Of a stretch of DNA of 64,000 bases, positions 22,411 to 34,779 are shown piece after piece. Each line of letters starts with the position of its first letter. Positions within the stretch are counted from its first letter, which is position 1. The stretch is from Nyssa sinensis (lineage: Eukaryota > Streptophyta > Magnoliopsida > Cornales > Nyssaceae): NCBI GenBank assembly GCA_008638375.1, contig CM018038.1:15708515-15772514 (forward strand), read 5' to 3'. The translations under genes were made by a program, and so were the position numbers. The notes under the pieces were generated by a model that was not told where the DNA came from, did no database searches, and saw only the letters and a list, made by a program, of their open reading frames with translations.

Positions 22411-23690
22411 AAAAAGTTCTCAAAACAGAATGGCAATATTGAGGAATAAGACGGCACACCGTAGCAACAAAAAAAAAAAATCACATGTTTCAAACTTCAA
22501 ATGCCCAGCATCAGGCAAAAGTTGGGAAGCCTGTGACAACAAAACATTTCACAAGAACTAATAGAAGAAAATCAAGGTCCAAGAAACAACTTCTCTTCTT
22601 CTAATTATGGTGACACATCAAAATTGGCGAACATGACTTAGAAATTAGAAAGAGACCCATATATTTTGCAGAATTTAGGTTAAACTTGATTGATGAAGGA
22701 AAAAAAAAAGTAGGTAGAAAAATAAAATAAAATGCTGATTTTATTTAATTTTCGTATAAGCATTTTGAAGTAAATTTTTCCTAAGGCCAATTAATGGGTT
22801 TTTGTCATAAGCTTTTTTAAGTAACTGCTTGAGGGTTTTATCACAATAAAATCTGCTTGCGTAAGACCTACTTAATCTTGAAAACTTACAAACTTCTTTT
22901 AAGCAACAACACTAACAAAATGGATGAATGCAAAACTCCAAATTGTTTCATCTTTTGTTCATTGGTCATCTTTTGTTTACTAGTCAAAACAAAGTAATCT
23001 GCATGAGCAAAACCCCAACTTTTGCATATCCAACATCAATGTGAAAACAAGCACAACACCTCACTAATAATTACCGCTAATGTATCCAGGGCCTCACTGA
23101 GCTATTCCTCCTACTACTATCCTAGATTGGAACGTAATCCTAGATAATTACATCTTTAATGTAGTTGCTAATATATTTGACATAATTAAATAAGAGGATA
23201 TACATATTTTCATAAAATGATGACATACAAATGTCTTGACCAAAGGAGAAGGTAAGACAACTCAAAAGGGGACAGGGTGAGAAGGTGGATTACTCTTATG
23301 TCAGATGGAAGAGTGCCTCAGAATTGGTCAAAAGGTTGTCCTGCAGAGTGATCATAAAGCACATAGATGGGGCAGCGATGCAGACAATTTGTCCACTCAA
23401 TGCAAGGCATTATGCAATTGAATCTAGGAATGGAAACAAGTAGCATTGAACCAAGATAGTCCTTGCAGCCTAGCCTCAGTACATGACAGTCTATTATGTC
23501 ACCATGTCCCCAACCTAATCTCATTTCGAATAATTCATCCCAAAAACAACACCACCAAATTGAACATCCCAAACTCAACCCAATAACGGTAGGTACCCAA
23601 TTAACACCATAAAAATGTGTAGCTTCAAATAATCATGCATATACAAGCACGTATACACATAAGTAAATGAAATCAAACTAACAAACCCTC
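22411..23690. other. Intergenic, no recognisable gene
   Basis: AT-rich sequence. A minus-strand open frame at 23318-23578 (86 codons, Cys/Trp-rich) matches no family I know. It sits directly left of the copia LTR remnant, so it is probably chance or decayed repeat. Confidence 0.4.
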
Positions 23691-23699
23691 AATGGACCC

Positions 23700-25600
23700 A
23701 ACTCAAGTGTATAATCTTAGCCTTGATTTTTCATTTTCTTTTTTTGATATGTCAAAACTTTAGCCTTGATATCCCCAACTAAAAATAATAGAAAATCACA
23801 AAGAACTCTAACACTCCTTCTCAAGCTAGGGCATAAAGATCAAATATGCTCAGCTTGGAACATAATTTTCAAAAGATGGATCGAGCTAATAACTTAGTGA
23901 AAAGATCACCCGGCTAATTTTCAAATTGAACATAAAGAATGAAAATTTGTTACTATATCAAAAGATCATGAATAAAATGACAGTCAACGTCGACGTGTTT
24001 AGTACGTTCATGAAATACGGGATTACTAGCAATGAAGATAGTACGTCAACTTCTAATCACAAAGAAGAGATCAAACCCATAACATTTCATGGGTAGGATG
24101 GGCCATAGCACGACATTGAGGCCTCAACACTAGAAATTGCCACCACATTCTATATTTTTACTTCTCCAAATAACAAGATTATCACCAACAAAAGTACAAT
24201 ATCCATAAGTAGACCATATATCACTATAGTCACCGGCCCAGTCGGCATCAGAAAATCCAGCAACAGACAAGGATGGTGATAGTCTATACAATAATCCTCT
24301 AACTGGTGCACTATTGAGATACCGAATAATATGACAAACGGTCCTAAGGAGGCTTACGAGGAGCATGCATGAACCGACTAACTACCCCAATAGCATAAGT
24401 GATATATGGGTGTATTACAGTGAGATAAATCAACTTACCAACTAACTACTGATAATACCCTGTATCCTCAAAATCCTCTCCCTTTCCAACATCTAATTTC
24501 ACGTTGGAATCTATAAGAGTATCAACAAGACGAGCACCAAGAGTATCAATCTCGGAGAGTAAGTCCAAGACATATTTCCTCTAGCACAAATTAATACCTT
24601 CCTCGGATTTGGCAACCTCAACGCCAAGAAAATGTTGAAGGAGACCCAAGTCTTTGGTATGAAATTGTCAACTCAAATGAGTCTTCAAGTCAACGATACC
24701 CGTCAAGTCACTGCCATTAATAATAATGTTATCCACATAGACTATCAGAATGATAATACCAAAAAAGGTACGACAACTGAACACATAATGATATGAAGTA
24801 TAATGTTGAAAACCATATTGAAGCACAATTGTATTGAACTTATCAAATTATGCATGTGGTAAATATTTCAAGCCATATAGAACTTTCTTCGGACATACTA
24901 ATTGTTCCTTGCCAGACACAATATACCCCAATGGGTGAGCCATATAAATGCCCTCTTGTAACCATGCAAGGAGGCATTTTTTATATCCCATTGATACAGA
25001 GACCAATTTAAACTCATAACAACATAAATAAAAACTCTTAACAAAGTTAAGACGTGTAACACGAGAAAAAGTCTCACAATAGTCCACACTATAAGTTTGA
25101 GTATGGCCTTTGGCAACAACCAATCATACCTTCAGGCGCTCAACAAAACCATCAAGATGATATTTAACAGTGTAAACCCAACGACAGCTAACAGACTGCT
25201 TCCCGGGGGGAAGAACAGTAAGGTCCCAGGTATGATTCTTAAGAGCAGTCATCTCCTCATCCATAGCCAGCTTCCATCTAGGAGATGTTAAGGCCTATTG
25301 AAAAGTACTAGAATTAGACACGAAAGATGATAAAAGAAAAAAAGAAAAGAAAAAAGGACGCACGATGAAAGGAGACAAAATTGGAAATGCGATGTTTAGT
25401 ACAACTACGAATTCCTTTCCGTAAAACAATAGGCAGCTCAAGAGAATATGAAACATCAAACGACGCATTAGATAGAACCTCAATAGAATCTAGCACTGGT
25501 TAAGGGACAGGAGGCCGGCATACAACCTTTCTGTCTTTGGAGTGATGATAAATCTAGAGAGGAGGATTGGCCACAGGAGAAGAGGGTAACAGAATCTATA
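23700..25600 (-). mobile_element. Decayed Ty1/copia retrotransposon, RT to RNase H region and 3' LTR start
   Basis: Read on the minus strand, 25123-24848 gives VVAKGHTQTYSVDYCETFSR, then CPKKVLYGLK (copia reverse transcriptase). Sequence around 24366-24133 gives IIRYLNSAPVRGLLY and GFSDADWAGD (RNase H, with the DADWAGD catalytic-region signature). The frames are broken by stops. At about 23815, CTCCTTCTCAAGCTAGGG is the complement of a polypurine tract. It is preceded by AACTCTAACA, the complement of a TGTTAGAGTT LTR start, so the 3' LTR extends left towards 23700. No gag or 5' LTR was identified. Confidence 0.8.
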
Positions 25601-25887
25601 GGAATTCGCAAAGGAAGCTCTCTCTGACGAGAAGAATTCAAATCATAAGTAAAAGTACCACCAGACTTGGAGAAGAAGAAAGACGACTCAAAGAAAGTAA
25701 CTTCGGCACTAGTATAATAAAGGCAAGAGACACGATCATAACATTTATTTTAATAGAGATTTGTGTCCAAAAATCATTTTCCTCCTTTCCAGAAAAGAAA
25801 TCATTCTCTGAGTCTAATTTAGCACCTACCCAATCACGGCATTGGACTGTCATGGTATATCATAGCATATCTGCATAATCCTGATGT

Positions 25888-27048
25888 CTGCCAAACAATA
25901 GAACCAGATAAATTATATCCTGTAGGATAAAATTTTCAATCCCATCTGATCATATCATAATTGATCTATTCGATTCTCTCATGTGACAAGCCAAACATGC
26001 AAAAGAGAAAATTGGATCAAGCAAGTATGAGAAAGATTTATTCACCACAACCTCCAGTCACCTTGCCAAATCAATGTGTTATCTCCCTTATTGCTCAAAC
26101 TTTCACATATATTAGGGGAAATTTTTAAATATTTAAAAGACCCATACCACAAGCATTGTCCATATGGACCGTTAATTTGTTTAATTATCCCCGAGATAAC
26201 CTTGAAATTAGTCCATTTTTCAAATTCTACTATGAACTTTCAAAAAATACTCATCTAAAAAACAATAAGAATTTTCATTTTATTTCCTTCCAAAAAGTGA
26301 TATAATATCATATATCCAATAATATCTAATAGCTTAAGATTTTGGAACAATTAATAGCATGACATGGTATTAGAGACTATAATCTAACAATCAAACATAT
26401 TATAACCATGTAAAGCTAAGAAAAGAATGTTACCGTAGTTAGATGGATCCCACTACCACGCCATGCCACAAACACTAAAACCAGATATATTAAATCCTAT
26501 AGGATAAAATTTTCAATCCCATCCTATCATTTCATATTCTATCCTATTTGATTCTTAAATGTGACTAGCCAAACATGCAAAAGAGAATATTGGATCAAGC
26601 AAGTATGAGAAAGATTTATTCACCACAACCTCCAATCACCTTGCCAAATCAATATGTTATCCCCCTTTATTGCTCAAACTTTCACAAATATTAGTGGAAG
26701 TTTTTAAATATTTAGAAGACCCATTCCACCAGCATTGTCCATATGAACCGTTAATTTGTTTAATTATCTCCGAGATAACCTTGGAATTAATCCATTTTTC
26801 AAATACTACTGTGAACTTTCAAAAAATATTCATCTAAAAAACAATAAGAATTTTCATTTTATTTCCTTCCAAAAAGTGATATAATATCAAATATCCAATA
26901 ATATCTAATAGCTTAAGATTTTGGAACAACTGATAGCATGACATGGTATGAGATACTATAATCTAACAATCAAACATACTATAACCTTGTAAAGCTAAGA
27001 AAAGAACGTTACCGTAGTTAGATGAATCCCACTACCACGCCATGCCAT
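25888..27048. repeat. Tandem duplication, ~578-bp unit, two diverged copies
   Basis: The first copy (about 25888-26465) and second (about 26466-27048) are collinear throughout. Shared phrases include GGATAAAATTTTCAATCCCAT, AGCCAAACATGCAAAAGAGA, ATTGGATCAAGCAAGTATGA and CCCACTACCACGCCATGCCA. They differ by scattered substitutions and small indels. There is no coding capacity; the unit may be an old MITE or satellite-like insertion. Confidence 0.85.
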
Positions 27049-28349
27049 GTCCACCAAAAAATTAAGTTTGCTAGAGTATTGTACCTGTTAATTCCAATCA
27101 AATATTTTGGATGGTTTAAAAAAAAAAGTGAACGACAAATACCTAAGATGAAGATTGTGATTCCATTTCAACATTTGCTTTCAACAATTCAATTGTTGTA
27201 ATAGAATTAAATTTAAGTTAGATATCCCAAAATACACTTATAGGTAAAAATTATTTAGATTTTTTTTTTTTAACAACTTCATATACATTCCATTCAAAAT
27301 GATCATTTTGCATGCTATTATGTGGATAAGAAAAGCCCAATCAAAAGGTCGAGCATTTTTTATATAAAAATAACATGTTTCCTTCTAATATTTTGCAATG
27401 TAATATTTTTATCTAATATTTAAAAAATAAATATGTATTCCTGTGACTCATTCCTAAAGGAATGAAAGGAATGCCCATTCCTGGTATTCAGTCTTACCAA
27501 AATCGATAATGGAATGAGCTAAAGCATGATCACTTCATTTAGAAGCCCAATCCTATGTACCAAATGTGGCATTAGTGCACATAAGCATGCCAACACACAA
27601 GTCAATAGAAAGGAACCACGAGAAAATTTACAGATCAAATTGTCTTCTTTTCGGCAATGATGGTTGTAGATTCAAAATGTTGAAATGGAAGTAAGAAATA
27701 AATAATTTTTTTGGAAAATATTCACAATTTGTGCAACAAGTATAGCCCAAACATGTAAAATTAGCACCCCCAAGAGAGAGTGAAAGTAGACAGGATGTGC
27801 AATCAAGGATGTAAGAAACATCATAAAAGAAATGATACTGGTAGCAAGTCAATGGATTTTTTAGATGAAAAAAAAAACTACGAGTTTACAAGCATAAAAA
27901 TCATGCCACAAGATGATATATGTATGTATATATGAGCGTCTAATGCCTACCACCTGCAGTAAGTAATATTGTTGCTAATCAAGCACTGAGTAGAACTACA
28001 GAAATCCATGGTTGTCCGTACATAATTATTTGTGATAATGTAAGGAAGAAGAAGCAACAATGGATTAACCTTACAAACCCAACAGTCACTACTACTGTGT
28101 TAAACATTGACCAACCGTAGAAGATATAGAATATAACTACAGTACAAATCTAGTCAAAAGCCAGTTGATATATAAATTAAAATCCATAATCATAATATCA
28201 ACTCCACGGATCGGTGACAGATAATTAAATAAGATACAGTTTCATAAGATAAGGTCACACCACAGGAGAGTTAAAACTTAAAAGACGAGCTCTCTATCAT
28301 AACCATAGGTTTCAAGAAAAGTAAATATAAAGAAGATCATAATCTGCAC
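27049..28349. other. Intergenic or intronic DNA downstream of the candidate exon
   Basis: No coding exon could be recognised on the minus strand that would continue the small exon at 28350-28412. One stretch at about 27955-28080 has an acceptor/donor-like layout but no convincing frame. Sequence is AT-rich. Confidence 0.4.
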
Positions 28350-28412
28350 CTTAGAACCGATTGAAGGCACATCTGCATCGCATCAAGATCCGTTCTTCCC
28401 TCTAACATGGAT
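28350..28412 (-). CDS. Candidate small first coding exon, unrecognised gene
   Basis: On the minus strand an acceptor (TTTGTAG|ATCC) opens a 63-bp block with an ATG at 28408. The frame reads MLEGRTDLDAMQMCLQSVL and ends AAG|GTGCAG, a plausible donor. Codon content is protein-like and denser in G+C than its surroundings. It lies just downstream, on the same strand, of the promoter-like array at 28778-30263, whose units each end in a splice donor. The leader would therefore splice into this exon. I do not recognise the protein and could not find later exons. It may also be a non-coding transcript. Confidence 0.35.
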
Positions 28413-28777
28413 CTACAAATATTTGAAAAACAAAGAACAAAATGTTAGAAAAAAAAAAATTAAGACAAATATAATAACCATACAAACAAGTTGTTCCTTA
28501 TTTTAGAACACGAACTGAAATGTTGCGTAAAGTATCAGAAAAGCAAATCTTGTTTAGAAGATAAAAATCATAAAATGAAGCCAGCTTTAAGAAAATTCTT
28601 TTTCTTCCCCTCACTTTATCCATTACCAAACGGAGACTAAATCAAGAGCTTCTCCCATCGATATCGTTCTGCTTGAATGTATGCTTAACAAGATACATTG
28701 ATTACGTGATTCACGAGAATTTCTTGTCTCAACTCTCAAACGAATGAATCGGAATGATACAAAACCGAGCATCAAAC

Positions 28778-30263
28778 GGACAAATCACCTAGAAAGTGAA
28801 AGAAAAAGCAAGAAAGTAACAGGTGTGCTTCGTGGAAGGAGAAAGGAAAATCGTATACCTGTAAAAAGTGGAGGTGAGTTGAATGATGGTAGAGAGACGA
28901 GAGAAGATGAAAATATCTGAAGGAGAACAGGAGTTTGCAGATGGAAATATCTGGAGGAGAACGAGCATTTATGGACTGGCAAGGACAGCGCCCACTATAT
29001 TAGGACGTTATCAATCTGGATTTTGCCTTCAATTATTTCGTTTTTTTTTTTTAATTTATGAATTTGGATTCTAGGGTTTTGGACAATCACCTAGAAAGTG
29101 GGAGAAAAAGCAAGAAAGTAACAGGCATGCTTCGTGGAAGGAGAAAGGAAAATCGTATACCTGTAAAAAGTGGAGGTGAGTTGAATGATGGTAGAGAGAC
29201 AAGAGAGAGGATGAAAATATCTGAAGGAGAACAGGAGTTTGCAGATGGAAATATCTGGAGGAGAACGAGCATTTATAGACTGGCAAGGACAGCGCCCACT
29301 AGATTAGAACGTTATCAATCTGGATTTTGCCTTCAATTTTTTCGTTTTTTTTTTTAAATTTATGAATTTGGATTCTAGGGTTTTGGACAAATCACCTAGA
29401 AAGTGTGAGAAAACGCAAGAAAGTAACAGGTGTGCTTCGTGGAAGGAGAAAGGAAAATCGTATACCTGTAAAAAGTGGAGGTGAGTTGAATGATGGTAGA
29501 GAGACAAGAGAGAGGATGAAAATATTTGAAGGAGAACAGGAGTTTGCAGATGGAAATATCTGGAGGAGAACGAGCATTTATAGACTGGCAAGGACGGCGC
29601 CCACTAGATTAGAACGTTATCAATCTGGATTTTGCCTTCAATTTTTTCGTTTTTTTTTTTTTAAATTTATGAATTTGGATTCTAGGGTTTTGGACAAATC
29701 ACCTAGAAAGTGTGAGAAAACGCTAGAAAGTAACAGGTGTGCTTCGTGGAAGGAGAAAGGAAAATCGTATACCTGTAAAAAGTGGAGGTGAGTTGAATGA
29801 TGGTAGAGAGACAAGAGAGAGGATGAAAATATCTGAAGGAGAACCGGAGTCTGCAGATGCAAATATCTGGAGGAGAACGAGTATTCATAGAGTGGCAAGG
29901 ACGGCCCCCACTATATTAGGACGTTATCAATCTGGATTTTGCCTCCAATTTTTTAGTTTTTTTCTTTTAACTTATGAATTTGGGTTCTAGGGTTACTAAC
30001 AGGTGTGCTTCGTGGAAGGAGAAAGGAAATCGTATACCTGTAAAAAGTGGAGGTGAGTTGAATGATGGTAGAGAAACGAGAGACGATGATAATATCTGAA
30101 GGAGAACAGGAGTTTGGAGACGGAAATATCTGGAGGAGAACGAGTATTTATAGTGGAAAGGACGGCCCCCACTAGATTAGGACGTTATCAATCTGGATTT
30201 TGCCTTTAATTTTTTCGGTTTTTTTTTTTTTAATTTACGATTTTGGATTCTAGGGTTTTGGAC
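28778..30263 (-). repeat. Five-copy ~305-bp tandem array of promoter/5'-leader-like modules
   Basis: Unit starts (GGACAAATCACCTAG) lie at about 28778, 29081, 29385 and 29692. A fifth unit, about 29992-30263, lacks the first ~45 bp. Copies differ by scattered substitutions and poly-T length. Read on the minus strand each unit shows, in order, AAAACCCTAGAATCC (telo-box-like), a poly-A run, a CTATAAATGCTCG TATA box, a CT-rich leader, and ACAG|GTATACG, a good splice donor. This is the order of a housekeeping-gene promoter with a leader intron. The TATA box reads CTATAAAT in units 2, 3 and 5, CCATAAAT in unit 1 and CTATGAAT in unit 4. Open frames of 60-128 codons on both strands through the units are by-products of the repetition. 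Confidence 0.9.
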
Positions 30264-30345
30264 TACTCTGAAAGCAGTTCCGCGGCGATTTCTGGGGACA
30301 GCTGCTATTTCACCGTGGCGGGAATGGGATTAAATTAATTAATTA

Positions 30346-30530
30346 ACTTTACGGGTTGAGTCGGTTAGTCGGCTTGCGTGAGCGTTTTGACTTCTCACGC
30401 ATGTCCCGTATTTTGACAGGAACCAGATTAATAAATCTTTACGGGTTGAGTCGGTTAGTCGGCTTGCGTGAGCCTTTTGACTTCTCACGCATGTCCCGTA
30501 TTTTTTGACAGGAACCAGATTAATAAATTC
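30346..30530. repeat. ~91-bp tandem repeat with internal hairpin, two copies
   Basis: The unit begins TTTACGGGTTGAGTCGG and ends AGGAACCAGATTAATAAAT. It occurs twice in succession with two or three differences. Each unit contains GCGTGAG ... CTCACGC, a 7-bp inverted repeat able to form a hairpin. It sits directly upstream (minus-strand sense) of the promoter-like array. Confidence 0.85.
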
Positions 30531-30559
30531 GAGTTTTTGATGGCCCTTTTGCAAAAAAA

Positions 30560-33365
30560 ATTCACCCTCACTTGTTTTTTCGAGTAGAGCTTTTCTGATG
30601 CATTTCTTATTTGGGTTACTAAGTCTAACAGTGCATGCTTTAATAACATATTAAATTTTTAGCAAGTCAATATTAAATGAATGTAATACTATTATATTTA
30701 CTTTAAAATCTGATCAAAAATATTTATTTTCATGAGTTTATTTTATTATATTAGTTAATTATTACATCATGATGTAATATTTAATCAATACAATATTATC
30801 AACTTGAGAAGATAAGCACTTGTGATAAAATTTAAAAGTAAAACTAACATTATTAGAATTAATGAATTGGAAACTTTCAATTCAACTACTGAAATATTAT
30901 AAACTTACAAAGGATTTATAGTTAAAAATGATTGTTGAGAAGAAAAATAATCGTTCTATTAAAAAAATAGTATTTTAATATTGAAATGAAAATGTCAAAA
31001 TATTTTTGATATTAAAGTAATACTAAAATTTAACTTTTATATAATTCAAATAACTTTTAACATTGAAAATGTTCTTATTTGTCAAACTTACGTTAATGTA
31101 TATCAAAGAAATGTTTACAAGGTAAACTCGATTCTTTTTTATTAGAATTAATATAAAGAATTATAAAACTATAGAAGTTTAAATTTTTTTAAAAAAACTT
31201 TTTTGATAAAAAAAGACATAATAACACGAGTTTGACAAAATATGTTAAAAAGCATATGGGTTTAAAAATATTACACAACTCTGAAAAGAGATTGACGGGG
31301 GACAACTTGATTCTTTATTTCTTGTTTATCAAATAATTTGAACATGTATTTTTAATACAATTTCTATGAAAAAATATTTTGTAAAATTGTTACATCACGT
31401 CATCATGTGTTGATTTTTTATAAAAAAAAAATAATTAGGACTGACATTGAAGAAATGTTTTCATCCACAAAATAAGAAAAATTGTATTTATGTGAAAGAT
31501 TGTGACACAATTAGGCCTGAACAAATGGACGGATTGAAAACAATTCAGATCAAAATGAGTTGAACATATATTTAATCTGTAATTAAATAAGTCAAATACG
31601 AATTTAATCACATGCAGATCGGATCAACCCAAATCCAATTTGTTTTTTTTTTTTCACCCTAATAAAATAGACATTATTTCTAAATAATTACAATAGTTGT
31701 TGTATTTTGGATTTCTTGAAAATCTAACAAAACACTATAGTTAAAAGAAAGTTAAAAATATAATTAGAAAATTAATAGGGAATATTCAATGATGGTGAAG
31801 AGATAGCCTCCTTTACATAGAGGAACTAAAATCATCTGCATAAAAATAATAACATCAATAATAGTAATCTTTCTTAAATATCTTTTAATGTGAATCATGA
31901 TGTCAACTATTGTTTATGAAAAAAAAATATTTAAAGCTCATAACAAAGACCAATTCAAATTACTTTGTATCACAATATTCTAATTTGTGTTTTGTTTATA
32001 TATATACGATAATGTTGAATTATATTATCTAAATATTAATTTTATTTTATAATTCATGATATAAGTTTTACTATTTTTTTATTTCTCAAATAAAAATATA
32101 TAGGACATAACAAACTAAATATATATATTTATATATATATATATATTATTTTATTATTTTTTATTCTCGACTTATCAAACATTTATATGAATTCGTATTG
32201 TTATGTTAAATTGACTTATGATCTAACCAATTTATAATCCATGGACTAAATGACAATCCAGCTGAATTTTTCAATTTTGACAACTACAAACTCAAAAACA
32301 AAACTACCTCAAAACGGATTCTACAGGGCCAAAGCCACCCAGGCTCAGCCGCACCAATCGAGTGGCGATTTTAAGGCAAAACGAACTTTTACCGACGTTG
32401 ATTGTGGCCAATCCAACAAATGCAAATGGAACACGTAGTCCATATTCTAGCCTTGCGTTTCATCTTATTTAATTCATTTTTAAGGTCCATTCTGTCTCCG
32501 AGGCATCTAAGTAAATAAATTTTAAACTCGCCCAAAGGTACTTTACCAACCTGTAACAGCCACGTTTCATTTTTGAACTGTTGAAATGTACTTACTCAAT
32601 AATTTCGATTTAAAAATTATAAAAAGTACAAGATTTTTTTAGCAAATTGTGACCAATATATTTTCTTCAATGACAATAGGAAAAGGAAAGTCCTAAATTA
32701 TGTCGCGCGTAAAATTTATAAAGACCTTTATCAGAAGGTGAGGGCTGCGTTGGAGAATGGAGAGTTGTGGGTACGATGTGATTATCTAATTTTATCTTTG
32801 AATCGTATGTACGCGCGATGTTGCGTTTTTTTTTGTTTTAAATAAAAAAATTAATTATAATATTATAATTAATTCAATTCAATAGTATTATATAATTATA
32901 AATTACTAAAAATATAAAAAACTTATTATATAATTCTGGACCATTTATCAAGTTTAATGGTCCCGACTTATCAAAAATTAATATCTCAATAAAAATTACT
33001 TTGTAAATCTAACATTTTATACACATAATAATTTATAATTGGTTGAAACCTGGTTTCAGATCATACAATAAATTCAAATTCTTATAAATCCAACATCTTG
33101 TACACATAACAATCTGTGATTGGTTGGAACCTAGTTCGACTATACAATAAATTCAAATTCTCTCAAATATGACCATGAACCAATAAACCAACTTATTCAT
33201 GGATTGGGTGAAAATAATACTCACAACCCTCTAAAGAATGCAGTATGACTTGAACTCACAACTTCTCCCTAATAAGGAAGGGATGGTGGCCAACTGAACT
33301 AGTCCCACGATTACGTGCAATTTTGTTTTTTGTTTTTATCTTAAAGAAACGGTGGGGTGTTAGGA
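30560..33365. other. AT-rich intergenic DNA
   Basis: No gene was recognised. A ~76-bp imperfect tandem repeat lies at about 33003-33165, sharing ACACATAA...TTGGTTG and ACAATAAATTCAAATTCT. Short TA microsatellites are near 32120-32145. An open frame at 32250-32438 matches nothing known to me. Confidence 0.5.
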
Positions 33366-33369
33366 CATC

Positions 33370-33595
33370 TCCAGTAGTGACTCAAACTCTATCTCAAATT
33401 TAAATTTGTGTAAAAATTCACAAAAATCTTTTCTAATAGTTACTCAAACCCATACCTAAATAAAGTTTTACTCAAATTCATATCCAAATCAGTCTACTAT
33501 TGTTAATAGACCTAAATTTAAGTAATAATTAGAAAGCATGAGACTCAAATTCAATTTTTACTCAAATTTAGATAAAAATTTGAGTCACCACCGAA
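33370..33595. mobile_element. Possible MITE with GTGACTCAAA termini
   Basis: The left end GTGACTCAAACTCTATCTC and the complement of the right end GTGACTCAAATTTTTATCT form imperfect inverted repeats of about 30 bp around an AT-rich core of repeated CTCAAATT motifs. The target duplication was not resolved. Confidence 0.45.
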
Positions 33596-34480
33596 TATGT
33601 AATTCATGTATTACAATTAAATCAACTAAACTCTATTACAACAAACTCAATTAACTTACAAGATATAACTCAACCCAATAATCTTTCTAATATAGATACT
33701 GAACAGATAATTTAACATAACTAATAATTTGGTGAAAATAAATACTCACATCTATTTAGTAAAGAGTAAAATTCGAACCTGTGACTTCCCTTTTAAAAAA
33801 GCATAGATGACTAATTGAACTAACCTTAATTGACTGCATGCAATGTTGCTTTTGAAAATTTGGTTTTGAGAATTTTTTTTTTTTTTGGAGAAACCTAGCA
33901 TTGCTCATTGTAAATAGATGATGGACATTGATGTAAGCATTCCTCAAAGGAAAGCCAATGCCCACATTCTAGTAATAGTATCACTTCATACTCATCACTA
34001 GGCAAGTGAGAACAAGTAGCAGTCAAAAATGGATTATGAAAAATGTGGTTCACAAAATATATGATAATGGGTGGAGACATGGCATATTAATTTTTAGGTT
34101 GTCCTATCTCAAAAAAACAATGCAATAGAAAAGTGAGTTAATTGACAAACATAGAAGAAACTAGGCATCCTCTAACCTTGCAACGGAAAAAAAGTCTCTT
34201 TCCACCACTCCTTCACCCATGTTTGTCTCTCTTCTATTTTATCTATTACATCATTCCCTCCAGTATGAGAGGATAATATTTTTGGTGCTCCGAGCTACCA
34301 ACGTGGTCATGCTCTCTTTAAGTGATGAGCTAATATGTAAGTTATGTTCTATTAAAATAGATGGGATATATATCACATGACCTCTTATTATTAGATGGTG
34401 ACATGGCCACGTGATGTCTCTAGTACACTGAATAATTCATAGTATGAGATATGGTTATGCACGTTGTGGGTGTACATTTT

Positions 34481-34779
34481 TGTTAAAATAACTTGATATA
34501 AATTGTTAGACTATTCTTTAATAGCTTAACTTTTTTAGAGTAATTGTTGATCTAACATGGTATCGTCTAATTCTAAAAAGTCTTGAGTTCAAGTATCTCT
34601 TCCTTTAATTCAGTACAAAGTTTGCACTCTCTTGTCTTATTCCATTAGGGTTCGCATTCTGTCCTACAAGTGTACCTGTATATCTCTGTATCGTAAGCGA
34701 ATGTGTTAAAACAACACGATATAAATTATTGATCCACTATCTATTAGCTTAAGTTTTTTGAGTGACTGGTTATCTAACA
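34481..34779 (+). mobile_element. Complete 299-bp TRIM retrotransposon with perfect 5-bp target duplication
   Basis: Terminal direct repeats at 34481-34557 (77 bp) and 34704-34779 (76 bp) each begin TGTTAAAA and end ATCTAACA, and match at roughly four of five positions. The first is followed at once by TGGTATCGTCT, which resembles the tRNA-Met primer-binding site TGGTATCAGAGC. ATTTT lies directly outside both ends (34476-34480 and 34780-34784). The interior is 146 bp with no open frame. These are the defining traits of a TRIM, a non-autonomous miniature LTR element. Confidence 0.88.

Noticed and set aside
23318..23578. Cys/Trp-rich 86-codon minus-strand frame as a possible small secreted protein
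   Set aside because: No clear signal peptide, no cysteine-spacing pattern of a known family, and it lies against a copia LTR remnant.
28883..29990. Overlapping open frames of 60-128 codons on both strands in the tandem array
   Set aside because: They recur in every ~305-bp unit on both strands, have no known domain, and are explained by the repeat. The unit reads better as promoter and leader sequence.
28778..30263. CRISPR-like array
   Set aside because: Units are ~305 bp and near-identical throughout, with no short repeat/variable spacer structure, in a plant nuclear setting.
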